The notes below the pieces were generated by a model. That model made no database searches and was not told where the DNA came from. It saw only the letters and a program-made list of their open reading frames with translations. Below, one piece after another: positions 17,827 through 26,558 of a DNA stretch of 64,000 nt. The DNA comes from Variovorax sp. OV329 (GTDB lineage Bacteria; Pseudomonadota; Gammaproteobacteria; Burkholderiales; Burkholderiaceae_C), in the NCBI RefSeq assembly GCF_900114785.1, contig NZ_FOUG01000014.1:100239-164238 (forward strand). Direction: 5' to 3'. A program made the translations under genes and the position numbers. Position 1 is the first letter of the stretch, and each line of letters opens with the position of its first letter.

Positions 17827-18330
17827 CGGTAGATCTCCACGGCGCACGACCGCCTTCATCGCTACTTACGCCTTTATGCAATCTCGCATTGCCGCGTGCG
17901 CCTCCCTTTGACCACTCCTTTTTATTAGAACTTCCCTCACAGCAAATCGCTGTCGGCGCCCCATTGGCCCAAATGTCTTCCGGTTTGTCTCTACTACACA
18001 AGGTCGACGCAGTCATCCAGGTCATCGCCACAACTGTTCCCCGGCGCCGTGCCGAGCGGCGGACATATTTTTCCAAAGCATTGTTCCAAGCGCCTCACTT
18101 ATCCCCCAGTAATCTCCGTTTCGCGATACCCAAGCGAACTTAGGTTCTAGTGCAGGTGCAGTCTTCGAGTGATCGAGCGACCACACCGCTCGCATTTTCG
18201 ATTTACCCATTGAGATTGCTCAAAAAAATTCGCGCTTTGAAAATTTGATCGAATAATAGAAAAGCACGCCCACCGTCACTCGGGCATCCGTTCACCTGCA
18301 CAGTTTCAAGAGAGAGGTCCCAGCATAGAT

Positions 18331-19758
18331 ATGAATGAACGATTCCTCGTTACTATTACTTCGGAGGACCTCTCTTCCTTCATGGATGACATAGACAATT
18401 GGAGTAGCGGCTATACCCACAATCGCGAGGAGCCAGTCTTCGGCGGCCTCATAGAATGGCTACAGCAAACTTCGAGCTCGATTAAATCAGAGACATGCGA
18501 ATACTATTTTCGGATAGTTAACGGACTAATCAAACAAGTCACGAACCATTCGGGCGATTTTCGCTGTAATCTGGAAGAAAGCGAAATCGAACAATTGGAC
18601 ATCGGTAAAATTGCAGCAGACGTGATCTGCTCAAAAAAAGCGCCAGCTACCAAAGCTGCATACGTTTCGGCCTTGACTTGGGCTCTCAAAGATACGGGAA
18701 CTCTTTCCCAGGTCCGTGACCAACACGCCGTCCTAGGGGAACTTGAAAAATTCACTAGGTCTTCTCAACGGAATACTCGGATTGCACGATCGCGCAAGTC
18801 GGGCAGACACATAGCCGAAGCGGACCTGCCGGCAATTCTAAACGCACTAATCCCGGAACGAACAACCCGCCAAAGCTGGAAAGTCAAGACCTCAAATTGG
18901 TTAATCGCCGGAATTGCCAGCGGAGCTCGACCCGGCGAGTGGCAAGAAGCATGTTGGGTCGACCGCGATCGGGGGGTTTTGCGTTTGCCAAATGCCAAAT
19001 TGAAGACACGCGCGCCTTTTGGTTGGAAGCATATTCCACCTCGACTTCTGAACGCGGCGAAACTCTCACTATTCCAAAAGGCCCAGAAAGAAGGCGACGA
19101 GGAAGCCGCTGCACTCTTCCAAGCGATTGACGAAACAGGATATAAAGATCTCGAGGAGTGCTTTTACGGGAACACAGCGATGATCCAAAACAACGACGGC
19201 TCTATTGCCAGACTTGTACAACTGCGGGCCTGGGAGCTACTCAAAGAGCAACTTGCGTGGCGCGAAGTAGAGATAAACGCAAACCGTCGCGACGCGGTCG
19301 ACAGGCACTTAGAAAGCGTCCGAAGTTTCCTCTCGAGTGGAGGAAAGTTCCGCACGTATTTTGAGAATTGCCGTAGCGCGATGCGAGACGCATGTGAAAA
19401 GGCCTTTCCCGACGGACGCCTTTACAGTCTCTATGACACTAGGTCGACGGCCGCGGCGAACATGCAGGCGGACTTAGGCGAACGCGAGGCGGCAAATGCG
19501 ATGGGCCATTACTCAATGGAATCCAGGACCATTCGTCACAACTATGCTGGCGCCGATCGCGCGTACAGCAGAGGCGCCAGATGCTCGGCACGCGCCGCGG
19601 ACACCGCTACGCAGAAGGGCTTCGAGGCTGTGCGCAGCGAGGCTCAAAGCCTACGCGAAGCACTATCGATCCAGCCCGAGACTGATCGGTCTCACTTAGC
19701 CGATCAAGAGTACCCTCTGGACGATGACGGATGGAGCGCTCCGTCCATCTCAGGCTAG
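18331..19758 (+). CDS. Divergent tyrosine recombinase / integrase
   Basis: This 475-residue protein shows the tyrosine-recombinase core in its C-terminal half. Box I Arg200 is in SGARPGEW. A beta-hairpin Lys (223 or 225) is in LPNAKLKTRAP. Box II reads YDTR (368-371), supplying Arg371 but with Tyr368 where His is usual. His393 is in AMGHYS and the nucleophile is Tyr405 in IRHNYAG. Residues ~35-135 look like the N-terminal arm/core-binding helical domain. About 70 residues follow the nucleophile, longer than usual. The gene is AT-rich compared with its neighbours and has no phage, excisionase or cargo genes beside it. It probably came with a mobile element; whether it is still active is unknown. 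Confidence 0.82.
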   Translation: MNERFLVTITSEDLSSFMDDIDNWSSGYTHNREEPVFGGLIEWLQQTSSSIKSETCEYYFRIVNGLIKQVTNHSGDFRCNLEESEIEQLDIGKIAADVICSKKAPATKAAYVSALTWALKDTGTLSQVRDQHAVLGELEKFTRSSQRNTRIARSRKSGRHIAEADLPAILNALIPERTTRQSWKVKTSNWLIAGIASGARPGEWQEACWVDRDRGVLRLPNAKLKTRAPFGWKHIPPRLLNAAKLSLFQKAQKEGDEEAAALFQAIDETGYKDLEECFYGNTAMIQNNDGSIARLVQLRAWELLKEQLAWREVEINANRRDAVDRHLESVRSFLSSGGKFRTYFENCRSAMRDACEKAFPDGRLYSLYDTRSTAAANMQADLGEREAANAMGHYSMESRTIRHNYAGADRAYSRGARCSARAADTATQKGFEAVRSEAQSLREALSIQPETDRSHLADQEYPLDDDGWSAPSISG

Positions 19759-19954
19759 AGCGGTAACTTCAGGCTGCTGACGCCCGTCGGAGTGGAGCCC
19801 CTCTCCCAGACCCTAGATGCCAGCGCAACGAAACCGAGAGTTCTTGAAGCCCGTCGGTTCTGGTCTAGAAATCGGAACTCAGCGCCCTGAATCGAACCTA
19901 GCGGTCTAGATTAGGCGACACTCCGCCGGCATCTTCTGTGTTGTGAGACAAGAC

Positions 19955-20131
19955 TCAGGCTGCCTTCGCAGCAGGCTTGGCGCTCTTGGCGTGCTTGCTG
20001 GTGGACTTCTTCGCGTGCTTGGTCGACGAGCTGGACTTGTGCGCAGACGTGCCGTGGGTGGTGGCGGCGGAGGCTTGCACGCAGGCGGCTGCAGCGAACA
20101 TGGCGATGACGATGGCGACGAGCTTCTTCAT
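19955..20131 (-). CDS. Small secreted Lys/Ser/His/Ala-rich protein
   Basis: The 58-residue product starts with a clear Sec signal peptide (MKKLVAIVIAMFAAAACVQASA, predicted cleavage after about residue 22). The mature part of ~36 residues is made almost only of Ser, Thr, His, Lys and Ala, with repeated KHAK/SKHAKSAK units. An AGGA ribosome-binding site precedes the ATG at 20131; the longer in-frame extension to 20197 has no signal features. Function is not recognisable. The mature peptide would be strongly cationic and could bind nucleic acid, polyanions or metal through His, all of which is inference. Such small basic periplasmic proteins are common in Burkholderiales. Confidence 0.65.
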   Translation of the reverse strand: MKKLVAIVIAMFAAAACVQASAATTHGTSAHKSSSSTKHAKKSTSKHAKSAKPAAKAA

Positions 20132-20233
20132 GGAATTTCCTGTTTGGAGTGGATCTTGGAAAACCTCGCGGCACGGAGGCCGAAGGCCTTCGTACAACGG
20201 CGCAGATTCAGCCGCCGTTGACCGGCTTGTTCC

Positions 20234-21505
20234 TCACGCGCGCAGCCATTGCGTGACCGCATGGATCGACAGGCCCACCAGTCCGCCCACCAGCGTGCCG
20301 TTGATGCGGATGAACTGCAGGTCGCGGCCCACGTTGCGCTCCAGCTCGGCGGTCATCTCGTCGGTGTTCCAGGCGTCCACCCGCTCGACGATATAGCGGC
20401 GGATGTCCTCGCGGTAGCGCTCGATGGCCAGCGGCGCGGCCGAGGTGACCTGCTCGTTGATCCAGCGGCGCATCGACGCATCGGATTGCAGGCGCTCGCC
20501 CAGTTCCTGCGCCAGCCCCGAGATGCGCGCGCCGATGGAGGACTCGGGCCGTTGAAGGTCCGCATGCAGCCAGCCCAGCAGCTCGTCCCACAGGCCGTGC
20601 AGGTACTGGCCCAGCGCGGGGTGCGCCAGCAGGTCGGCGCGCAGCTTCTCGCCGCGCGCCTGGAAGTCCGGATCGTGCTGCAGCCGCTCGACGAACTCGC
20701 GGGTGAAGACGTCGAAGCGCTGGCGCAGCGGATGCTCGGGCTGCGCCGCCAGGTCGCCGATGGTGGTCGCCACCACCGACACCACCTTGCGCGTGGCCAG
20801 GCGGGCCGCCACCTGGTCCAGGCCCACGTAGCGCAGCGCCTTGACCTCGCGGGCGATGGCGTCGGTGATGTGCTCCTGCACCGACTCGCCCTCCACCAGC
20901 GTGGCCACCTGGCGCAGCACGTCGTCCAGCAGCGCCTGGTGGCGGCCGCCTTCGGTCAGCGCCTCCAGCGCCCGGCCCGCCAGGCGTGACAGATCCAGCT
21001 TCGCCAGCCCCGCCGCCGCCGCATGCCCCAGGAAGGCGCGCACCCGGTCGTCGTCGAAGGCCGAAAGCCCGTAGCGCGCCGCCGCCACGCCCACCCGCCC
21101 CAGTTGCCGGCCGTTGTCCGGCTGCGCCATCCACTGCGCCAGCCGGCCGGCCGGGTCGAACTGCTCCAGCTTGGCCAGCACCTGCTGGGTGGACAGGAAG
21201 TTGTTGCAGATGAAGCCGGCCAGGTTGGCGCCGATGCGCGACTTGTTCTCCGGAATGATGGCCGTGTGCGGAATGGGCAGCCCCAGGGGATGCCGGAACA
21301 GCGCCACCACGGCGAACCAGTCGGCGATGGCGCCCACCATGGCCGCCTCGGCGAAGGCGGCGACATAGCCCCAGGCCAGGTGCCGGCTCTCCATGGCCGT
21401 GGCCAGCGCGTAGACGCAGGCGGCCACGCCCAACAGGCCCAGCGCGATGCGCTTCATGCGCACCAGGCGCTGCGACTGGAGGTCCTGCTGCTGCGCCGTC
21501 GCCAT
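20234..21505 (-). CDS. DUF445 family membrane protein
   Basis: The 423-residue protein matches DUF445 (YjiN-like). Two N-terminal hydrophobic segments (~19-37 and ~48-70) flank the conserved AAFAEAAMVGAIADWFAVVALFRHPLGLPIPHTAIIPENKSRIG signature. A long helical soluble domain follows, rich in Asp, Arg and Leu. A final hydrophobic stretch (INGTLVGGLVGLSIHAV) returns to the membrane. Function is unknown for the family; it is an inner-membrane protein. It is 17 bp downstream of the ArgE-like gene on the same strand and may be cotranscribed with it. Confidence 0.9.
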   Translation of the reverse strand: MATAQQQDLQSQRLVRMKRIALGLLGVAACVYALATAMESRHLAWGYVAAFAEAAMVGAIADWFAVVALFRHPLGLPIPHTAIIPENKSRIGANLAGFICNNFLSTQQVLAKLEQFDPAGRLAQWMAQPDNGRQLGRVGVAAARYGLSAFDDDRVRAFLGHAAAAGLAKLDLSRLAGRALEALTEGGRHQALLDDVLRQVATLVEGESVQEHITDAIAREVKALRYVGLDQVAARLATRKVVSVVATTIGDLAAQPEHPLRQRFDVFTREFVERLQHDPDFQARGEKLRADLLAHPALGQYLHGLWDELLGWLHADLQRPESSIGARISGLAQELGERLQSDASMRRWINEQVTSAAPLAIERYREDIRRYIVERVDAWNTDEMTAELERNVGRDLQFIRINGTLVGGLVGLSIHAVTQWLRA

Positions 21506-21522
21506 CCGTTAGACGAGGCGGC

Positions 21523-22734
21523 TCAGCCCACTTCGCGCGCCAGCGCCAGGCCGCGCATGAAGACTTCGCAGCGGGCCAGCTGGTCGAGCGTGACGTATTC
21601 GTCCGGCTGGTGCGCCTGCGTGATGCTGCCGGGGCCGCACACCACGGTGGGAATGCCGGCGTTCTTGAACAGGCCCGCCTCGGTGCCGAAGGCCACCAGG
21701 GTGGTGCTCGCATTGCCCGACAGGCGCTGCGCCAGCCGCGTGACCGGGTCGCGCGCCGAAGTCAGGAAGCTGGGAATCTCGCAGATGGTCTCGAAGCTGA
21801 TGCCGGTGTCGGGCCCCACCTTCTTCATGCCGGTCTCCAGTTGCCTCGCATAGGCCAGCACGTCCTTCTGCATGGCCAGTGCGTCGGCCGTGGGCAGGTT
21901 GCGGAATTCATAGCGGAACTCGGCGTCGCGCGGCACCACGTTGTCGGCGATGCCGCCATGGAACTGGCCCACGCTGGCCGTGCTGAAGGGCACGTCGAAG
22001 CCCTCGTAGCGCGCCTCGCTCCTCTCGAAACCCTCGGCCATGTCGCGCACCTTGCCCACCAGGCGGGCCGCCATCTCGATGGCGTTGACCGACTGCGGCG
22101 TGAGGGAGGAATGCGCCTCCTTGCCGCGCACGCAGCAGCGCCAGCGGTACACACCCTTGTGGGCGATGGCCGGCACCATGTTGGTCGGCTCGCCCACGAT
22201 GCAGGCCACCGGCTTGACGCCAGCCTCCTTCATGTCGGCGATGAGCTCGCGCACCCCGAAGCAGCCCACTTCCTCGTCGTAGCTGAAGGCGAAGTGCACC
22301 GCAAAGGGCGATTCGCTTTCCAGGAAGCGCTCGGCATTGGCCAGGGCGATGGCGATGAAGGCCTTCATGTCGGCGCTGCCGCGGCCGTACAGGCGCGGGC
22401 CGATCTGCTCCACGTGGCCGTCGGCGAATTCCTCCCCGGGCCAGTCCTGCACGCTGCCCGAGAGCGGGTCCACCGTCCAGTCCTGCCCGTCCCAGGGCAC
22501 GGTGTCGGTGTGGCCCGAGAGAATGATGCCGCTGGGCTTGCCCGCGCCCAGGGTGGCGAAGAGGTTGGCCTTGGTCTTGTCGGCGTTCCAGGTCAGGCGG
22601 CTGCGCACGCCCAGCGCGTTGAGGTGGTCGCGCACGTACTCGATCAGTTCGAGGTTGCTGTTGGCACTGACGGTGTTCATGCGCACCAGGGTCTGGGCCA
22701 TTTCCAGGGCGCGGTTCGAAAGGACATGGGACAT
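21523..22734 (-). CDS. argE: Acetylornithine deacetylase (ArgE-type M20 peptidase)
   Basis: This 403-residue M20 metallohydrolase hydrolyses N-acetylornithine to ornithine in arginine synthesis, or a related N-acyl amino acid. Zinc ligands and catalytic residues are evident: His75 and Asp77 in SGHTDTVP, Asp122 in GRGSADMK, and Glu154/Glu155 in YDEEVGC. The GKEAHSS dimerisation motif and the C-terminal AHQPDEYV segment supplying the last zinc ligand are also present. The start at 22734 (MSHVLSNRALEMA) was chosen for family alignment; earlier in-frame starts lie in the divergent intergenic region. The closely related desuccinylase and generic deacetylases cannot be fully excluded. Confidence 0.88.
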   Translation of the reverse strand: MSHVLSNRALEMAQTLVRMNTVSANSNLELIEYVRDHLNALGVRSRLTWNADKTKANLFATLGAGKPSGIILSGHTDTVPWDGQDWTVDPLSGSVQDWPGEEFADGHVEQIGPRLYGRGSADMKAFIAIALANAERFLESESPFAVHFAFSYDEEVGCFGVRELIADMKEAGVKPVACIVGEPTNMVPAIAHKGVYRWRCCVRGKEAHSSLTPQSVNAIEMAARLVGKVRDMAEGFERSEARYEGFDVPFSTASVGQFHGGIADNVVPRDAEFRYEFRNLPTADALAMQKDVLAYARQLETGMKKVGPDTGISFETICEIPSFLTSARDPVTRLAQRLSGNASTTLVAFGTEAGLFKNAGIPTVVCGPGSITQAHQPDEYVTLDQLARCEVFMRGLALAREVG

Positions 22735-22840
22735 GCGACCCATTGTGGTCCAAGTCGGCGCGCGCCGCCCTACCCACAAGGGGGCACATTCGGCGCGTGG
22801 ACAACGCCTCATTCGAGGCGCTGGTCTAGACTGTCTCCCC

Positions 22841-24034
22841 ATGAAACTGATCGATTCGCTCGTCGAGCAGGCGCCGGGCATCGCCACGCTGCGACGTGAA
22901 ATCCATGCCCATCCGGAACTCTGCTACGAGGAAGTGCGCACTTCGGACCTGGTGGCCGCCAAGCTCACCGAATGGGGCATTCCCGTGCACCGCGGCATGG
23001 GCACCACCGGCGTGGTGGGCATCGTCAAGAACGGCACCAGCCCCCGCGCCGTCGGCCTGCGCGCCGACATGGACGCGCTGCCCGTGACCGAGCTCAACAC
23101 CTTCGACCATGCCAGCAAGGTCCACGGCAAGATGCACGCCTGCGGCCACGACGGCCACACCGCCATGCTGCTGGCGGCGGCGCAGCACCTGTCGAAGCAC
23201 CGCAACTTCGACGGCACCGTCTACCTGATCTTCCAGCCCGCCGAAGAAGGCGGCGGCGGCGCCCGCGAGATGATCAAGGACGGCCTGTTCGACAAGTTCC
23301 CCATGGACGCCGTGTTCGGCATGCACAACTGGCCGGGCATGAAGGCCGGCGAGTTCGCCGTCAGCCCCGGGCCGGTGATGGCGTCGAGCAACCAGTTCCA
23401 CATCACCATCCGCGGCAAGGGCGGCCACGCGGCGCTGCCGCACACCAGCATCGACCCGGTGCCCATCGGCGCGGAAATGGTGCTGGCCTTCCAGACCATC
23501 CTCACGCGCAACATGAAGCCCACCGAGGCGGGCGTGATCTCGGTCACCATGTTCCATGCCGGCGAGGCGCCCACGGTGACGCCCGACAACGTCGAGCTGC
23601 GCGGCACGGTGCGCACCTTCACGCTGGAAGTGCTCGACCTGATCGAGCGGCGCATGAAGGAAGTGGCCGAGGGCATCTGCGCGGCGCACGGCGCGCAGCT
23701 GGACTTCGAGTTCATCCGCACCTACCCGCCCACCATCAACACCGAGGCCGAGGCCAACTTCGCCCGCCGCGTCATGGCCGGCATCGTTGGCGAGGACAAC
23801 GTGCTGCCGCAGATCGGCGCCATGACCGCCGAGGACTTTTCCTTCATGCTGCAGGCCAAGCCCGGCGCCTACGCCTGGATCGGCAACGGCGACGGCGCCC
23901 ACCGCGACCTGCACCACGGCGCCGGCCCCTGCACGCTGCACAACGCCAGCTACGACTTCAACGACAAGCTCATCCCGCTGGGCGCCACGATGTGGGTGCA
24001 GTTGGCCGAACAGTTCCTCAACGAGAAGAAATAG
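22841..24034 (+). CDS. M20D amidohydrolase (hippurate hydrolase-like)
   Basis: The 397-residue metalloenzyme belongs to the M20D amidohydrolase family, which cleaves N-acyl or N-aroyl amino acids. Metal ligands appear in HACGHDGH (Cys101, His103), EEGGGG (Glu135/136) and the C-terminal HNASYDFND. The dimerisation lid starts at GKGGHAALPH. It is divergent from argE with a short gap and is followed 7 bp downstream by an M14-like peptidase gene, suggesting a joint role in salvage of amino acid conjugates or peptides. It is cytoplasmic, with no signal peptide. Substrate is uncertain: hippurate, indole-acetyl amino acids and N-acetyl amino acids are all used within the family. Confidence 0.92.
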   Translation: MKLIDSLVEQAPGIATLRREIHAHPELCYEEVRTSDLVAAKLTEWGIPVHRGMGTTGVVGIVKNGTSPRAVGLRADMDALPVTELNTFDHASKVHGKMHACGHDGHTAMLLAAAQHLSKHRNFDGTVYLIFQPAEEGGGGAREMIKDGLFDKFPMDAVFGMHNWPGMKAGEFAVSPGPVMASSNQFHITIRGKGGHAALPHTSIDPVPIGAEMVLAFQTILTRNMKPTEAGVISVTMFHAGEAPTVTPDNVELRGTVRTFTLEVLDLIERRMKEVAEGICAAHGAQLDFEFIRTYPPTINTEAEANFARRVMAGIVGEDNVLPQIGAMTAEDFSFMLQAKPGAYAWIGNGDGAHRDLHHGAGPCTLHNASYDFNDKLIPLGATMWVQLAEQFLNEKK

Positions 24035-24041
24035 GACGCCC

Positions 24042-25139
24042 ATGATCGGTGTGGTGGAAGCGTTTTCGCCCAGCTATGCGCTGGCGCGCCAGAGATTCCT
24101 CTCGGGCTGCATGGCCGCCGGCCTGCGGGCGCAGGCCCATGTGCACCCGCTGAAGGGCCGCGAAGGCGAGGCCCTGGCGATGGACGTGGCGCTGGACGGC
24201 GCGCCCGACGCGAAGCACCTGCTCATCCTCAGCAGCGCCTGCCACGGCGTGGAGGGCCACTGCGGCAGCGGCGTGCAGGTGTTCGCGCTGCACGACCACG
24301 AATGGCGCGACAAGGCACGCGCCGCCGGCGTGGCCGTGCTCTATGTGCATGCGCTCAATCCGCACGGCTTCTCTCACGGACGCCGGGTGACGCAGGAGAA
24401 CGTCGACCTCAACCGCAATTTCTTCGACTTCGACAAGCCGCTGCCGGTGAACGCGGCCTATGCGCAGCTGGCCGAGTTGCTGCTGCCCGCGACCTGGCCG
24501 CCGACGGCGGAGAACCAGGCCGCCATCGACGCCTGGATCGCCGCCCACGGCATCAAGGCCTACCAGGCCGCGGTGACCGCCGGGCAGTACCAGTTTCCGG
24601 ACGGCATGTTCTTCGGCGGCCAGGCGCCCACCTGGAGCAATTCCACCTTCCGCAAGGTGCTGCGCGAGCACGGCAAGGCGGCGCAGGCCGTGGCCTGGAT
24701 CGACCTGCACACGGGCCTGGGCCCCAACGGGCACGGCGAGCGCATCTTGGCCTGCCGGGACGACAAGGCCGCCTATGCCCGGGCCAACGCCTGGTGGGGC
24801 GGCGAGCACGCGGTCACCTCGACCTACGACGGCTCCTCCACCTCGGCGCTGCTCAACGGCCTCATGTGGAACTCGATCTACGAGGAATGTCCCAAGGCCG
24901 AGTTCACCGCCATCGCGCTTGAATACGGCACGCTGCCCATGCTGGAAGTGACCGGTGCATTGCGCGCCGACCACTGGATGCACAAGCACGCGGGCCAGGC
25001 CTCGCCGGAACTGGCGGCCTCGATCCGCCAGCAGATGCGCGAGGCCTTCTACGCCGACACCGACGCGTGGAAGGGGCAGATCATCAGCCAGGCGCGGCAG
25101 GCCATGTTCCAGGCCGTGGACGGGCTGGCGAAAACCTGA
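24042..25139 (+). CDS. M14-like metallopeptidase (DUF2817)
   Basis: The 365-residue protein matches DUF2817, a carboxypeptidase-A-like family. The zinc-binding HxxE is His68-Glu71 in SACHGVEGH. The third ligand is expected in the DLHTGLG segment. NVDLNRNFFDFD carries the conserved substrate-binding Asn/Arg, and a late Glu in IALEYGTLP is the candidate general base. No signal peptide is seen, so it should be cytoplasmic. It follows the M20D amidohydrolase by 7 bp, so the two are likely cotranscribed and may act in sequence on conjugated amino acids or peptides. The gene ends 6 bp from the convergent coaX. Confidence 0.85.
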   Translation: MIGVVEAFSPSYALARQRFLSGCMAAGLRAQAHVHPLKGREGEALAMDVALDGAPDAKHLLILSSACHGVEGHCGSGVQVFALHDHEWRDKARAAGVAVLYVHALNPHGFSHGRRVTQENVDLNRNFFDFDKPLPVNAAYAQLAELLLPATWPPTAENQAAIDAWIAAHGIKAYQAAVTAGQYQFPDGMFFGGQAPTWSNSTFRKVLREHGKAAQAVAWIDLHTGLGPNGHGERILACRDDKAAYARANAWWGGEHAVTSTYDGSSTSALLNGLMWNSIYEECPKAEFTAIALEYGTLPMLEVTGALRADHWMHKHAGQASPELAASIRQQMREAFYADTDAWKGQIISQARQAMFQAVDGLAKT

Positions 25140-25145
25140 AGACGC

Positions 25146-25919
25146 TCAGGCCTGGCGGCCGCGGTCTTCCGCGATGACCAGCAGGCCGTCCATGATCAGG
25201 CTCTCGACCAGCTGGAACTGGGTGGACATGGACGGCGCCATCTTCCAGCCCGCGCCGCCGGTCATGTAGCGCGCAGGCTCCTGGCCGGTGTGCTCGCGCA
25301 GGTGGGCCACCATGCGCTCCACCGCGCCGGCGATGGCGTAGGTGCCGCCGCTGGTGAGCGCATCGCTGGTGTTGGTCGGGAAATGCACCACCTCGCCGGT
25401 CGGCACGTGCAGGCCGGCGGTGCCGGATTCGAGAGCGCGCAGCATGATGCCGTGGCCGGGCAGGATCAGGCCGCCCAGGAACTTGCCGTCGGAATCCACG
25501 GCCTCCACCGTGACGGCGGTGCCGATCAGCACCACCACCATGGGCCGCGCGGGGCCTTCGCTCAGCATGCGGTGACGCGCGCCGATCATGGCCACCCAGC
25601 GGTCCGCGCCCAGGCGGGTCGGGTGGTCGTAGCCGTTGGTGATGCCCGCCTCGGATGTCGTGGGCACCACCCAGCGGGCGGCGCAGTCGAAACGCTCGTT
25701 GACCTGCTCCTCGGCGCGTCGGCGCACCGCGTCGCCGGCCACCACGCAGCCCAGCATGGAAGTGGCCGCCGGCAGTTCGGCCCACGGGCCTTCGGCCAGG
25801 CGCTCGATGTGGTCCAGGAACTCCGCGCCATGGGCCAGCAGCGGCGCGCCAGGGCGCGCCTGCTCGAACATGGACCATTTGAGACGGGTGTTCCCGATAT
25901 CGATCGCGAGAAATGCCAT
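25146..25919 (-). CDS. coaX: Type III pantothenate kinase
   Basis: This 257-residue enzyme phosphorylates pantothenate in the first step of coenzyme A synthesis and belongs to the feedback-insensitive, ASKHA-fold type III class. The P-loop-like DIGNTRLKWS is at residues 6-15. LGADRWVAMIGA, GTAVTVEAVDSDGKFLGGLILPG and the late TGGAGW segment are all family motifs. The start at 25919 places the DIGN motif at the normal position. It stands alone on the minus strand, convergent with the M14-like gene and divergent from the kbp-like gene. Confidence 0.95.
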   Translation of the reverse strand: MAFLAIDIGNTRLKWSMFEQARPGAPLLAHGAEFLDHIERLAEGPWAELPAATSMLGCVVAGDAVRRRAEEQVNERFDCAARWVVPTTSEAGITNGYDHPTRLGADRWVAMIGARHRMLSEGPARPMVVVLIGTAVTVEAVDSDGKFLGGLILPGHGIMLRALESGTAGLHVPTGEVVHFPTNTSDALTSGGTYAIAGAVERMVAHLREHTGQEPARYMTGGAGWKMAPSMSTQFQLVESLIMDGLLVIAEDRGRQA

Positions 25920-26034
25920 GCGCGGCATTATGCAAATGCCAGCAGCGTTTGGCATTCCGCGTCGGCTTTCAGCGCGCTTGCATTTGCTTGCTTTCCAGTG
26001 CACGGGCGGCGCGCAGCCGGTCATGTTTCGCCGC

Positions 26035-26040
26035 TACAGT
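26035..26040 (+). promoter_or_regulatory. -10-like TACAGT before the BON-LysM gene
   Basis: TACAGT is followed by GCC, 38 nt upstream of the ATG. It belongs to the recurring TANAGTGC set of this window. Confidence 0.3.
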
Positions 26041-26078
26041 GCCTTTTCCAAACGACCCTCAAGCAAAGGAGAAATGGC

Positions 26079-26558
26079 ATGGGATTGCTCAGTTTCATCA
26101 AGGAAGCCGGCGAGAAGCTCTTCGGCGGTTCGTCGGCGCATGCCGCCGCGCCTGCCGCCAACCCGGCGGACGCGAACGACGCCGCATCGGCTGCCATCAA
26201 GATCTACATCGACAAGCAGAACCTGGGCATTCCCAACCTGATGGTGCTGTTCGACGGCGCCTCGGGCAAGGTCACGCTGCAGGGCGACGCGCCCAGCCAG
26301 GAAGCCAGCGAGAAAGCCTCGCTCGCCGCGGGCAACGTGAGCGGCGTGGTGTCGGTGGAAAACCTGCTGGTGGCCGCCAAGCCGGCCGACGAGGCCCAGT
26401 ACCACGACGTGGTCAAGGGCGACACCCTGTCGGCCATCTCGAAGAAGTATTACGGCGACGCCAACAAGTACAACGCGATCTTCGAGGCGAACAAGCCGAT
26501 GCTGACGCACCCCGACAAGATCTACCCCGGCCAGAAACTGCGTATCCCCAAGCTGTGA
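26079..26558 (+). CDS. kbp: BON-LysM protein, Kbp (YgaU)-like
   Basis: The 159-residue protein has a BON domain (about 45-105; VTLQGDAPSQEASEKASLAAGNVSGVVSVENLL) and a C-terminal LysM domain (about 110-157; YHDVVKGDTLSAISKKYYGD). This is the exact layout of the E. coli potassium-binding protein Kbp, which is of similar size. There is no signal peptide, as in Kbp, arguing for a cytoplasmic role in potassium sensing or stress response. An AAGGAG ribosome-binding site precedes the chosen ATG. Confidence 0.9.
   Translation: MGLLSFIKEAGEKLFGGSSAHAAAPAANPADANDAASAAIKIYIDKQNLGIPNLMVLFDGASGKVTLQGDAPSQEASEKASLAAGNVSGVVSVENLLVAAKPADEAQYHDVVKGDTLSAISKKYYGDANKYNAIFEANKPMLTHPDKIYPGQKLRIPKL

Larger units (their letters stand above)
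16417..18330. other. 1.9 kb region without a credible gene
   Basis: No open frame here has a recognisable domain, a good ribosome-binding site and codon use like the neighbours. The first ~600 bp are moderately GC-rich; the rest falls in GC toward the recombinase gene. It contains a short hairpin directly after the binding-protein gene (16431-16446) and degenerate repeated motifs (17245-17297 and 17810-17826). Around 17385-17400 there is a CTGGCCACTTAC-like stretch resembling ends of IS21-type elements. I read it as decayed mobile DNA. Confidence 0.6.

Noticed and set aside
17729..18076. Possible 115-residue gene in the foreign segment
   Set aside because: It has no homology-like motif, no ribosome-binding site, and the frame spans the degenerate inverted repeat.
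19759..19954. Possible tRNA remnant after the integrase (ATCGAACC)
   Set aside because: The flanking bases do not form a T-stem, and no acceptor or anticodon arm can be drawn.
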